A stretch of 64,000 nt of DNA from the NCBI GenBank assembly GCA_949752745.1, contig OX457026.1, forward strand, positions 30,442,116 to 30,506,115, in the 5' to 3' direction. The translations under genes and the position numbers were made by a program. The notes under the pieces were generated by a model, which saw nothing but the letters and a program-made list of their open reading frames with translations, did no database searches and had not been told where the DNA came from. Numbering within the stretch: position 1 is the first letter of the stretch; each line of letters starts with the position of its first letter. Shown in pieces: positions 12,726-23,572 of the stretch. This DNA is from Protula sp. h YS-2021. Lineage: Eukaryota; Annelida; Polychaeta; Sabellida; Serpulidae.

Positions 12726-13379
12726 AGCAGGAGTTTTTTTCTCCGTTTACATTTTGTTAAATATGCCGAATCAAAACCAAGGTAAATGGATATTATTTAC
12801 CTTGGATAGTACTTTACGTATACTGTAAGTTTCATCTTTTTTGGTTTACGTTTTTCGAGTTTGCTGACTTTGCTGATCCCTACGCATAGTAATTCTTGGG
12901 TTTATCAAACCGGCTTTCGTTCGGTAAATGCTTCCTGGCAATCAAGAACGTATTGTAGGTCATTGTTAATACACAGTGAGACGGTTTCTGAGCGATTTCC
13001 TCAGAATTTCTATCTAAAGGGTTCCCCTCATTGTCAGCAAACAGTTTGCATTGACTCAACTCTGCAAACAGTAAGGTTTCAACTTTCCATTGTCCTTTTC
13101 CCTTTTGCTAGCAAAGAGGAATTGTAGGATCGTTGGTTATCACAGGTTTAGGAAGTGATGTCTTCCACTGTGGGTGGACAGCTGGGTAGCGGTGTGATTA
13201 TTAATATAGCTAATACGCATAGTTCTTTTATCGACACATGTACGATCAGGTGATCAGGTATGAGTCGATGCTGTTATTTCCACGACCTCACACACGACGC
13301 TGTTTTTGCTTGTGCGTGTATAGTATGAGATCAACATGGGCTGTTTTTTGGTCTGAGTGAATCCCTTACATCGTCGTTG

Positions 13380-13830
13380 TCACGACCCGTTTGTGTGACG
13401 GGTCAAGCATGCGACGGGTCAGGGCTAATACGAGCTGTGTATGTCACGGTCGTCTTTGTCACGACCTGTGGCAGTAACGCTTCCGTCACGTGAAGACTCG
13501 CTGTTGTCAAAAGTCGTGCATGCAGCGACACACTGCGACGGCGACCCGTGGCTTTCACGGGCTGGGTACACAACGATGTATTTCTACGATCAGCCGCAGC
13601 AGAGACGGTGCTTTTACTGTTGTCACTCGTCTACCCGCAGCGGGGTTGACACTGACACGATCCGTGAAGAGTTCGATCGGCCTGCCACGAATGACTGTCA
13701 CGGGTCGTGTCTGTGACGGGGTCGCTGTTGGTACGACTCAGCCATGTTGCGGGAGGGGGTGTCTGTCACGACCCGTGACTGCGACGGGTCGGCACAAAGC
13801 CGGATCGTGTCTGGTATGACTCGGTCACGT
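13380..13830 (+). repeat. Cluster of CGACCCGT / ACGGGTCG inverted motifs
   Basis: The octamer CGACCCGT, its complement ACGGGTCG and one-base variants recur about ten times in both orientations (for example near 13383, 13397, 13412, 13459, 13541, 13702, 13769 and 13783). The leader fragment at 2670-2850 has the same cluster. Placement just ahead of the coding region suggests a structured leader RNA or a protein-binding array of the DIRS element. Confidence 0.6.
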
Positions 13831-14224
13831 ATCAATTGCTACATGGACGGGTGTCGATACTTAAGTGTGGCGGCATGTCACGATTTACTTTGAAAAGAGT
13901 TTCAGTGGGATTAAGTGTACTTCCATAGTCTTTTTCAGTAAACAGAACATGCCTAAGTCGTGTTATGTTTCTCTCACTATTCTAGTGAACTTGTGCGGTG
14001 GGAACTACTTACTTATAGCATGTATTTTTGTTATAGACGCACTGTCGATCCCGCATTCGTGTACACATATCAAGCATGCAGGGGATCCGCATTCAAGGTG
14101 TACTGCGTGTTGCGTTGCTGGCGAATACAGCCTTCTACCTTACATAGTCGTTGCGACCACTATGCATGTCGATCTCTACCAGATACTTTAGATTTTTGCG
14201 AAGGCTTGACTTATCCAATTTTCC

Positions 14225-14815
14225 ATGTTTGACTTATCCATTTCCCTTATAAGAAAGATTAAAGAGTTCTTGGCAAGCTTGGCAAGCGTTGGGAACTCCC
14301 AAAAACAGTCCGATGGTTGCATGGGGGTACTCCTTACAGTCTGCGAGAGAAATCCTTCCACTGCTAGTCAAACTTCCCAATACTTCTTTAGTCACGTCGT
14401 ACGAACACCAGTCAGAAAAGCAACTGGCTTTGCAAACGATGATTCAAGATGGAAAAGTAAACCAGAGAAAAGGTGTCTATAGGAGTCGGATCTCTCTGGT
14501 TCCAACAAAGTCGGGCAATTGGCGTCTTGTAATAGACTTGCAATAGATGGCGTCAATTCCCAATTAATTCATACACCTGACATTGTTCAATATGGACACT
14601 CTACAATTCATAAAATCAACACTAAATCAGGACATGTGGGCCATTTCAGTGGATCTGTTCGATGAATACCTACACATTCCGATGCACGAAGCATTGCGTC
14701 GTTTTCTGGCTTTCAGGATAGGGGATCAAAACTATTGGTTTCTTGCCCTACCGTTCGGTTTGATCACTGCACAGTTTGTGTTTACCGAATTTATTATGGT
14801 AGTCAAACGCAACAT
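14225..14815 (+). pseudogene. DIRS RT N-terminal half, first tandem copy
   Basis: Frames here encode the RT start (PLLVKLPNTSLVTSYEHQSE, then RISLVPTKSGNWRLVIDLQ) and the first palm strand (AISVDLFDEYLHIPMHEALR, then FLALPFGLITAQFVFTEF). The copy stops before the YLDD box and is followed by unrelated sequence. It is repeated in the next RT segment, so it is part of an internal duplication. Confidence 0.8.
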
Positions 14816-14929
14816 CATGGTAGTCAGGCATCCAAAATGATGGAAGTCAGACACAAAAAAGCAGACTGCCACTCCTAAGCAACCAAGAGGTAGCAACCAA
14901 TCAAAGTATTCAGCACAGATAGCATGTCG

Positions 14930-15770
14930 ATCACTAACAAATACTTTAGAGTTTTGCAGAGCTTTGGCTTATCCATTTCCCAAATCGAGCGAAAATGTAC
15001 TCGTAAGAGAAAGGCTAAAGAGTTCTGGCAAGTTTGGCAAGCATTAGAAGCTCCCAAAAAACATGGTCCGATGGTTGCGTTGGGGGTACCCCTTACCATT
15101 TGCGAGAGACGTCAAATCCTTCCACCGCTAGTCAAACTTCCCAACACTTCTTTAGTCACGTCATACGAGCACCAGTCAGAAAAGCAACGGGCTTTGCAAA
15201 CGATGGTTCAGGATCTGATAGAAAAAAAGTTGCATAAAAGTTGCCTATAGGCACTCACGGGTTTTTCAGTCGGGTCTCCTCTCTGGTTCCGGACGATTGG
15301 TGGGCAGTTGTAATAGACTTGTCAAATCTCAATCAATTCATACACCTGACATCGTTCAATACCGACACTCCACAATTGATAAACTCCACCCTAAATCGCT
15401 GTGTGGGCCATTTCAGAGGATCTGTCCCATGAATACCGTTGCGTCGCTTTCTGGCATTCAGGATATGGGATCAAAACTATTGGTTTCTTACCCTACCGTT
15501 CGGCTTTTCGACAGCACCGTTTGTGTTTACCCAATTCATGATGGTAGTCAAGCGTTGGAGTCGTCAAAAAGGTTTGGATAATTTTTCAATATCTCGACGA
15601 TTGGTTTTTAGTGAACGGAGGCAGGCAAGTTCTTTTAGCTCAGCTGGACACACTAGTCAAACAGTGCAATTTCCTGGGTTTGGAGATCAATCGCAGCAAG
15701 TCAGAGTTGTTTCCGGCTCAAGGGATAAAGGTCTTGGGGGGAATTTCTAGATTTCATAAGAGCCAATGGA
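14930..15770 (+). pseudogene. DIRS RT, second tandem copy with YLDD box
   Basis: The RT start is repeated (PPLVKLPNTSLVTSYEHQSE) and runs on through the palm to LPFGFSTAPFVFTQF, the YLDD catalytic box at 15590-15601 and the thumb (DTLVKQCNFLGLEINRSKSE). Stops and frameshifts occur near 15230-15440 and just after the YLDD box. This copy joins the downstream RNase H, so it is the one collinear with other DIRS elements. Confidence 0.8.
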
Positions 15771-16395
15771 TTTCCCACTCAAAATCGCATGCAAAAATTA
15801 TATGTCTCATTGCCCAAGTCGTATCTACTCCCAAGCCTCGCGACTCCCAATTAGAATCGCTACTCGGTCTGTTGGTAGCAACGGAGAAGCCAGTTGAGCT
15901 GCGCACATATCATTTATGGGAGTTTCAACGGTTTTTGTTGGAGGCGTTTCGTCGAAGAAGGTTGCCGGGTCACCTGATACGTTTTCCTTGTTAGTTCTCA
16001 GGGATCCCGATTTGTGTTCGTGTCAACTCAATCTTCTCAACGGTGTGCCCATTTCTCTTTCAGCCCATCGAAGCAGGCACAGGCCGATGCTTCTTGCAGC
16101 GGCTGGGGCTTCTTTTTCCAGGGACGCCCCTGGAGGGGTCATTGGTCGGGCACAGATCGCATATCAGTGCCTTGGAAATGAAAGCGGTGTTTTTTGCTTG
16201 TCAAACCCAGTTAGCTCAAGGGTCACTGTCTTGTCTCACCAAACAGGTCCTGTTGCATGCTCGCGACTGTGGTTTTGTAATTCAAGCATGACATATTGTA
16301 GGCAGTCTGCTTGTTCTGGCCGATTTAGCTTCATGGATGAACGAGGTCGTTCTCACCGAGTGGGCTTTAGCGAATTACAAGTTTCATAAGATTAC
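15770..16395 (+). pseudogene. DIRS RNase H remnant
   Basis: This follows the RT directly. Shifting frames give the RNase H landmarks ADASCSGWG (about 16090), HISALEMKAVFFACQT (about 16150-16205) and a C-terminal part. The minus copy and the 9.2-kb fragment carry the same sequence. At least two frameshifts separate the landmarks. Confidence 0.7.
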
Positions 16396-16499
16396 AACAC
16401 AATTTCCGTCGGATCCACCCCAGGTCGAATGTCTTTGCCAAATGTTTCAATAATCGTCTTCCGCTGTAGATTTCTCCGTGTCCGGACTCAGCAGCAGTT

Positions 16500-17225
16500 G
16501 CTGTGTCGCTAGCCTACAGCGGTGTTGTTTGCGTTTCTACCGTCCTCTCTCATGATGAAGGTTCTCATGAAGATTTGGCACGAGAGACCCCATCGTCTCT
16601 TGTTAGTAGCTCCCGACCGTCCAGAACTGCCCTGATTTCCTTTGTTGATGCAGTTACCATGCATCAAGAGTCTTCCAATTCCCCTGGAGTATGGCATTCT
16701 GCGTCGATCTCATTGGGAATATTATCACCCAAATCCCCATCTGAAACCATGGTGCACAAGTTTTCCTTCCCGAAAGCCAAGGGTTTCTCTCAGAGAGTGA
16801 TGCAAAGAATGGACAGGATCTACAAAGACTCCACGAATAAAGGCTACTTGTCACATTTGCGACTGTTTGAGTCATGGTGTCTTGATAGAGGCATCAGTTC
16901 TGTTGCAGCGACGGCAGTGGCAGCGGCCGATTTCTTTCGTTACTGGTTCGAAGTCAGAAAGGTGTCGGTTAGATCGATTATAATTTGTCCACGTGTGATG
17001 TATTGTCGGATTTTACTTAGATCCTTTCAACTAGAGCGCCCTATTTCCGACAGAACATTGGTACTTTGGGATTTGTCGTTTGTTTTGAAATATCTCACGT
17101 CGCCACTTTTCCATCACTCTATCATTTCACACAAGTTGAAAATGTTTCTTTCATCGTGGCACTGGCGTTGGGTAGCGCCATGGGGAAATACACACCTTAC
17201 AAAACTCTATCGGTCAAGTTAATGA
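16500..17225 (+). pseudogene. DIRS tyrosine recombinase, N-terminal half only
   Basis: The open frame 16503-17222 (239 codons) encodes a Ser/Thr-rich linker and then a core-binding-type domain (RIYKDSTNKGYLSHLRLFES, then AAADFFRYWFEVR). It ends with DLSFVLKYL, which in DIRS recombinases leads into the catalytic domain. A frameshift follows. The next frame has VENVSFIVALALGSAMGKY where the family has its first catalytic Arg motif, and no such Arg is seen. The H-x-x-R and Tyr motifs are also absent. The protein is truncated and probably inactive. Confidence 0.7.
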
Positions 17226-17600
17226 TTTATTGGAGGCGGCGGTCCTAAAACCATTACCTGGGCAAGACAGCATTGCGACCAAGGGCTTAGGTAAATTTAA
17301 GCAAATTGTGATACTAACCATGCCGGGTGTGAGGTCAAGTGGCAGTGTCGACACCGCGTCGCTATGCACCTTCTCCCTACAATGCGCATATAGTAAACGA
17401 TCAAGTACTTATCGTAGCACGTTACGGCGTGGTCTATTTATATCTGTTATGCGTAGTACCACGGTAGATCTTTCCGTCATAGCTATATCTAATTATATCA
17501 ATAAAACCATATTGTTAGCCTATGATGATGTAATTAAAGAACTGAAGATGTCATTCAAAACCGTTTGTCAATTAAAGCTCATCAGATTATACATGTAACG
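17225..17600 (+). pseudogene. Conserved DIRS 3' segment
   Basis: This contains AAVLKPLPGQD near the start and ISNYINKTILLAYDDVIKEL near 17490. The minus copy has the same two blocks (LKPLPLILG, and ISNYIEKTILLTYDDIIKEP). Preservation in two diverged copies suggests it was coding in the parent element. No known domain was recognised. Confidence 0.5.
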
Positions 17601-18185
17601 TACTCCTTGCGTTATGCTAATGGTGTGTCAATGTGAGAGTATAACGTTTATTAAGCAATTTTTGCAAGAATATATAACTGATGCCTTGAATAATTTGCAT
17701 AGTCTTAGCCTGTTTGTGCTGCTGAATCAGTGATTCATAATAGCCCTCTTTCTTGGAGGACCCTCCAGTGATCTGGCGGAAAGAAAACTTACAAAGAGAT
17801 GAAGGCCGCTAAGTAGACTCTGGTGGAGTCACCGCTCGACTGTACACCAACAGCATGTAACTCTGTCATGGCCTGGTTTTTAGACAGTCGGGTTACGAAA
17901 ATTTTATAACACGCCACTGCGATGGGTCGGCACATGTAGTGAGGCCGAATACAGAAAGTTAATTTTTGTAGCTCTAATATGGAAAAAGAGGAGAGGGACA
18001 TGTGAAACCCCGCTTAAATTGTTATTTCTTATGGAACTGGCAGTTCGCGGTGAGATCCCGCTGAGTTAAAAGATAACTTGAATTCAATTTCTTCAATTTC
18101 TGCCTATCCTTCACAATGTGTCTTGTAGACGGTGTGTCAACCAGTTCGTAATTAGTTCGAAATTAGAACTGGAGCATTTAATTTG

Positions 18186-18450
18186 TTATACTCATTTTTA
18201 TGAGTAAAATATCTTGTAGACGTATACCCACCCACTTCCCCATCAATTGGGATCGTGTGGTACGATAAGTTGGGTGTGGTTCGATCACATGACAGGAACT
18301 GCAACGACGTTTATTGGTCGGTTTGTTGACAACGCATTGCAAACATAGTAACAGGGGTTACCTGTTCTTTGCGGTTTATCCCGCAAACTTTTTATTATGG
18401 ATCGCGATAACCAATGTTTAACACATTGGAAAACCCATAGCGATGGCTTC
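18186..18450 (+). repeat. DIRS 3' inverted terminal repeat with 57-bp module
   Basis: It starts with the TACTCAT/ATGAGTA hairpin module and continues with the reverse complement of the 5' ITR, ending CCCATAGCGATGGCTTC. The same arrangement, inverted, lies at 3495-3852. Confidence 0.8.
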
Positions 18451-21400
18451 CAGTTTATTCTACAGCCGCCAGTCAATGCAAATACAGAGTAACAGACAGT
18501 TATTTTACGTGCAGAAAAGAAGCAAGATGCTAAAAACAGCAGTGCTCTTAACACCAGCGCTACCATTTACTTGATCGACAAGAGCGTCTCAAAGCTCTAT
18601 GTTAACTTGCTTTCCAGACCTATACCGTCTGGTTTTCACAAAGTTATGGCATGACCTACTAGGTCTCACCCTGAGGAATGATACACTGCCAATAGAATAT
18701 TCAATACCAACGATCATCTCAGCTGCCAGAATTTGATTTTCAATTCATACAAATTTTCATGAAAAAGTTTTGCAACTAGGAAGGCACGAAGCAACTAGAA
18801 GATAATCATCACCAACGACCACCAGTCTAGATGTTACACAATACCAATTTTAGTAAGTGTTTTGCAACATATAAAAGACAAGGCGTTATAACAAGGCGTC
18901 TCGGCTTCTGATAGCAATGGGAGATGGCTAAAACGTTTATATGTCGAGCCGGAGAAGCACTACTGGACAAAAGAACCGCGAGCTCGCCACACCCCATGAC
19001 CTAAATTTCTTCTGTCGTTTGTCTGAGGGTTTGCTTTAAAATGCACTTTTTTAGCATAATTTTCAGTTTTAAATTTGCTTGGCAAAGGTACGGCTCAATC
19101 GTCACAAAATCAGGCAATTTACGTACTCATGTCTCAAAGCGGTCTTCAGAATAAAAGTTAGCACTGTTCGACGGGATTCATTAGTAATTGCAGCGGAGGC
19201 TCTTCTGACAAATATATAATGAACTTCGCAGCTGCCACCAATGTAGCTGCTACCACGCGCAGGCACCAACTCTTTGAAGTTTATACAGTAACGCCTACCT
19301 TGACGACTTCTACCCTCCTCATCCCTCTGTAAAAATCCGTCTTGCCTTAAAAACGAAAGGTATCAAGCATATTAAACATACTTAAATGTAGCAGGTAATA
19401 TGCATACTTTTGAAATCCGACGAAGAGGAACTGCATCAGTTGAAGAAACCATAGAGCCTACGGTAACATCCAGGGCGTGGCATTGATCACTTACTGGAAG
19501 ACCTAAATCGACACGTTTCTGGTGTGTGTTCTACTACACTCAAGTCCGTAAAATATTGGGTATTGAGAAAAAAATGCGACTAGAAAAAATGCGAGGGTTT
19601 GCTGAGTGCCAAGGTAACGATTTTGTTTGGGCACTCCTGAGTAGGATCTTACGTTCTTGTGCAAAGTCGAGATGTCCACCTCATGAGGCTGAAAATAGAC
19701 CGAAATGGAGCACGTGTGATCAGGAATACCTGTCACTTAAGTGAAATTATGCGTCACTTGATATGTTTGGGTGCTGACAAGTTGATAGAGGGCACCGATG
19801 TGTCTCGACCGAAAGCAGTCTACATAGGGCCTGACTATCTAAAACGGCTGCGACAGAATCGAGCTCAACAGGATCTTCACTTTGACATTCAGGGTACTAT
19901 CACAAGCGGCAACACATTGTTGCAAAACCCTTGCAGCGGTTGAGAGAACGTGCTAATGAGGTCATTGCTTAGCAACTTGCTGAAGCCGACTGTTCGTGTT
20001 GATCTAAGTAAGTAGCAATGATGTTGGTCTCAGGTGAGGATATCAAGGGGTCATGAGAGGTTGAACCCTTGACCTTCTTGCACCACCTTTTCCATTTTTT
20101 CTGACTCAGAAACTAAATAATCTGGGAATTGAAAGAATCCCTTCTTCCGTTGATGACACTAGTCGTGATAATTACTTTCTGGCGCTGTCCAACACTTGTT
20201 ACACTTCTTCCTTCGCGGATGTGCCAAACTCTTCTCGCATACAGGAAAGGGTTAGGTATTCGTTTTTGTGCTTTTATTTAGGGATTTTGAAACTAGCGGT
20301 CTAAGTCTCTGCAATATATTTTATTTGGTATCGAAACGGAGACATATCTAAAGCGGACACTTATGAAAAGCGAATGCAGTCTTTCAAGTTGTCCTCTTTT
20401 CTATACTACTTTCTGCGGAGTGACACAGATTTAAAGAAGATAAAGATATTCAAATGGTGCTTTGATGAAATGGGATAGAAAACATACTCTCTTTCATCGA
20501 CGAATACGTCTCCCTACTTTATCGCGTGATACCTAGTTGCACGGGTAGTGGATGACTTGACCTTCGAAACTCAGAGTCATTCTTAGTTTACCTAACGCAG
20601 ACAAGCTTAAAGACACTAACGCATTAAGAGAGATTGAGTCTTCAATACAATAGGAGATTTTCCTACTGCCTGGGTTTGACAGCGTGTCCATCGGTAGCTT
20701 TCCCAAACCTTTCGGAGTTATTTCTGTTGGCAGTACCAGAAGTGTATTCACCAAAATTCTGTAGGTCGAAACACAGTGCTAAAACAAACATGTGGTGGTG
20801 ATAAGTGACAGAAAAACAGTTCGCCAACAGTCGGCAAGGCGAATGACAACCTTTTCGCCAACCTCGCATTGCTACTCTACAAAGAGTCGACCATACTCTG
20901 CCAAAATAAGCCAATATCAAAGGAATTTAAGATCCCGCTCCCTTTCTATAGCTAGTTCGAATCCTAGAAAAAAATTTTGTGCCTCTAAATGAAAGGGAAG
21001 GAAAATGGTAACTGGAGATGAAGTTCGAAGTATGTGAGTCTGTCAAAGGTTCAAGTAATGGATTATCAATAACTTTGAAACCATTTCCAGAAACTGTGCT
21101 GAGATGTCATGGCACGGTAGTTAATTAGTTCAGTTATATCAGTAATTTTTAGGGACCATATGCTTGATGAAATTTAAGAATTACAACAGTTAATGAGGTG
21201 AAAAAAATGATGGCTGAATCTTTTAAATCAAGCGCAAAGTTTTCATACATTGTTTGTGGAATGTCAATGATTTTATATAGGCTTATGCATTCATTTATTT
21301 GCAGCATACATTCATTTATTTGATGTTATTTTTATGATATGGCAGCTGTGATAGGTTGTTGGAAACTCAATGTTTCAAATTATTTCAGTAAATAGCCATA

Positions 21401-22125
21401 CCATCGCATGGATACCACTGCAGTTTGTAAACAAGTGAAGGTTTGAGCTTTTCATTTACTTTGTTTTAATTTTACCAGCATTGATAAATGCAGTTTGTGT
21501 AAATGTCAAGAACGTATTAAAGGAATGCATTAAACGGGTCTAAATAAAAACATTTCATTTGAAAAAGATCACCTACATGAAGAAACTGGTCCTACTCTTA
21601 CTGGAAGATACTCGTACTTGCACTTAGGCTCGTCATTTGATATTTTTATTACCGCGTATCTGATAAGTGGATTCGTACTTATAATTTTGCCGAAAGTTTT
21701 GCGTTTCGAAAGATATCAGTTGGGATAAAGATATGAAGAATTAATGTATAAAGAACTGGCAAAAATGAACAAAATTCCATTTTGCTGGAAGCATATTCAC
21801 ATGCAAGTTTGCTACGAGTACAAGTACAAGGAGAGAAACATGAAATTGAACAGCACATCGTAATTGGCAAAACTGAAAATGTGTTCTTTTAATGCGACAA
21901 CAGCGTTTGCGGCGGTTGTTCCATGTTTATTTACAAACTTTAAGCCATGCCATTCGCTATTACATACTTATTATGGGTTATAATAATTTTCATCAGCCAA
22001 CAGACGAGTTTGTAAAATAACCAATTACGATGTGCTGGTCAATTTGAATGTTCCTTGCCTTGTACTTGTACTCGTATTGAAGGGGCTGAATACAGGGTTT
22101 ATACAAAGGCCTGGAAACTGAAAAT
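18451..22125. other. Intergenic DNA, no supported gene
   Basis: Overlapping short plus-strand frames at 19526-19943 read as somewhat protein-like (for example KAVYIGPDYLKRLRQNR) but are broken and match no family I recognise. They may be a transposon relic. The rest is AT-rich without repeats or RNA genes that I can identify. Confidence 0.45.
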
Positions 22126-22129
22126 CCAT

Positions 22130-22300
22130 CGAAAAAAAAAAAAATTTAGATGTATATAGTATCAGGGTTCACAGGGATCCTTAAAATCCTGGAAAATCCT
22201 AGAATTCGGCAAAACCATTCAAGGATCATGGAAAATCTTGGAATTTGAGAAAAAAAAATCCTTGAAAATCCTGGAATTCGGAACTCGTGTTTTTTTAATT
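22130..22300. repeat. TCCTTGAAAATCCTGGAATT short tandem repeat
   Basis: Four to five imperfect copies of an ATCCTGGAAAATCCT/GGAATT motif occur in tandem, broken by A-runs. Confidence 0.6.
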
Positions 22301-22788
22301 TTTGAAATAAACCTATTTTTCCTGTGTGTATGATTTAAAAATATAATGTACAGAAAGATAATCGAATTTTTGGTTTAGAGGTACAAATAAACGATATTCT
22401 TGAATTTAAAATGTTTTTAAAGTTCTTGGAAAAATGGAATGATTTTCTGTTTATTCTACTGGTATTTTACCTGTCTGGTAGAGCATACACCATATAACGC
22501 TTTACATAGCGCTACATCCTATGTAATATCTGAAGCGTTTTGGTAGCATATGTATCGTAGGTGCAATATCAAAATAAAATATGATATTTTACAAAAGTGA
22601 GTTGATTAGAAATTGTTCTAGATTCGTATCATTTATATAAATAAAAACACCGTGTTATTAGGACCCAACCCTTCGGATTGGGGCCTATAGGTTTGGAGTG
22701 TCCGTCCGTCTGTCCGTCATCGCTTTATACCCCTATGAATTTGGGGGCGGTTGGAGCCTGCTTGTGTTTCACAAATACTGACTTGTTT

Positions 22789-23572
22789 AAAATAAGAATT
22801 CTCAAGCAAATAAGAAACCAGATATTTTCTGGTATGCTATTCCAGAATAGACTACCAATAATTCAAATTGAATTATTTTCATTATTATATGTCTCCCCCT
22901 AAGGGAGGGGCAAATTTTTGAGCATGGGGGGGGGGGGGGGGTTGATTTTTAAGTTTTGTGGCCATATTGTTGCGATGTCTCCGAAACATTTTGCTCCATT
23001 AGGCTGAAACGTGGCAAGAAGAACCCACATATAGTGCAAATGTTTGCTGCGAAGTTTTTCTTTATTTTCTGTAAAAATGTATTTTTGGCGATTTCTTCAT
23101 TTTTTTTTGGCTCTCCAATGTTGAACTTGTAGGCAAGGAATTTTTTCCACGTGACTGATTGGGGGCGGGGGATACATATTCGTTTTTGTTTTAACAAAAA
23201 CACTGGTCAGTCTAGTTTCATCATTTTATGTTGCAGAATATCTAAACAACTTATCTTATTGCGTTATAAATAGAGAAAATGAAAATATGAATATTTTTTT
23301 TAAATTCTAATTTAAATGGGTTATTCATTAGTGAAATAACAACATTTTAATAAACATCCAAATGTAAATTCAGTTTTTCAATATTTTTATTTTCCATTCG
23401 TCAAAAGATACGAATTTACATTGTTCAACTTATTTTCGCGCTTTGGTAAAAGAAATATAAGCATAATTGATTTCTGTAACATTTGAATTATCGGTAGTCT
23501 TTTCCGGAATATCCTACCAAAAAATAACTAGTTTCTAATTTGGTTCAGAATTCTTATTTTAAATAATGTGGT
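22789..23572. mobile_element. Non-coding element with ~100-bp TIRs
   Basis: Bases 22789-22880 and about 23480-23572 are inverted copies (AAAATAAGAATTCT, then TTTTCTGGTA, TATTCC and GACTACCAATAATTCAAA), about 80-85 % identical by eye. The ~600-bp interior has a 17-18-base G-run near 22925 and no coding frame. This fits a MITE or other non-autonomous DNA transposon. Target-site duplications were not clear. Confidence 0.6.

Larger units (their letters stand above)
12531..18450 (+). mobile_element. DIRS-type retrotransposon (plus copy, ~5.9 kb)
   Basis: The element is bounded by inverted terminal repeats. GAAGCCATCACTATGGGTTT begins at 12531, and its reverse complement, with one mismatch, ends at 18450. 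Inside, in order, are a G/C-rich leader with CGACCCGT motifs, a duplicated RT start, RT with a YLDD box (15590-15601), RNase H, the N-terminal part of a tyrosine recombinase, and a conserved 3' segment. This combination (RT, RNase H, tyrosine recombinase, inverted termini) defines DIRS elements and separates them from LTR and LINE elements. All frames are interrupted, so it cannot be autonomous. Confidence 0.85.

Noticed and set aside
19526..19943. Overlapping plus-strand frames of 72 and 94 codons
   Set aside because: They are broken, with no splice structure or known motif. Possibly an old transposon relic, but unsupported.
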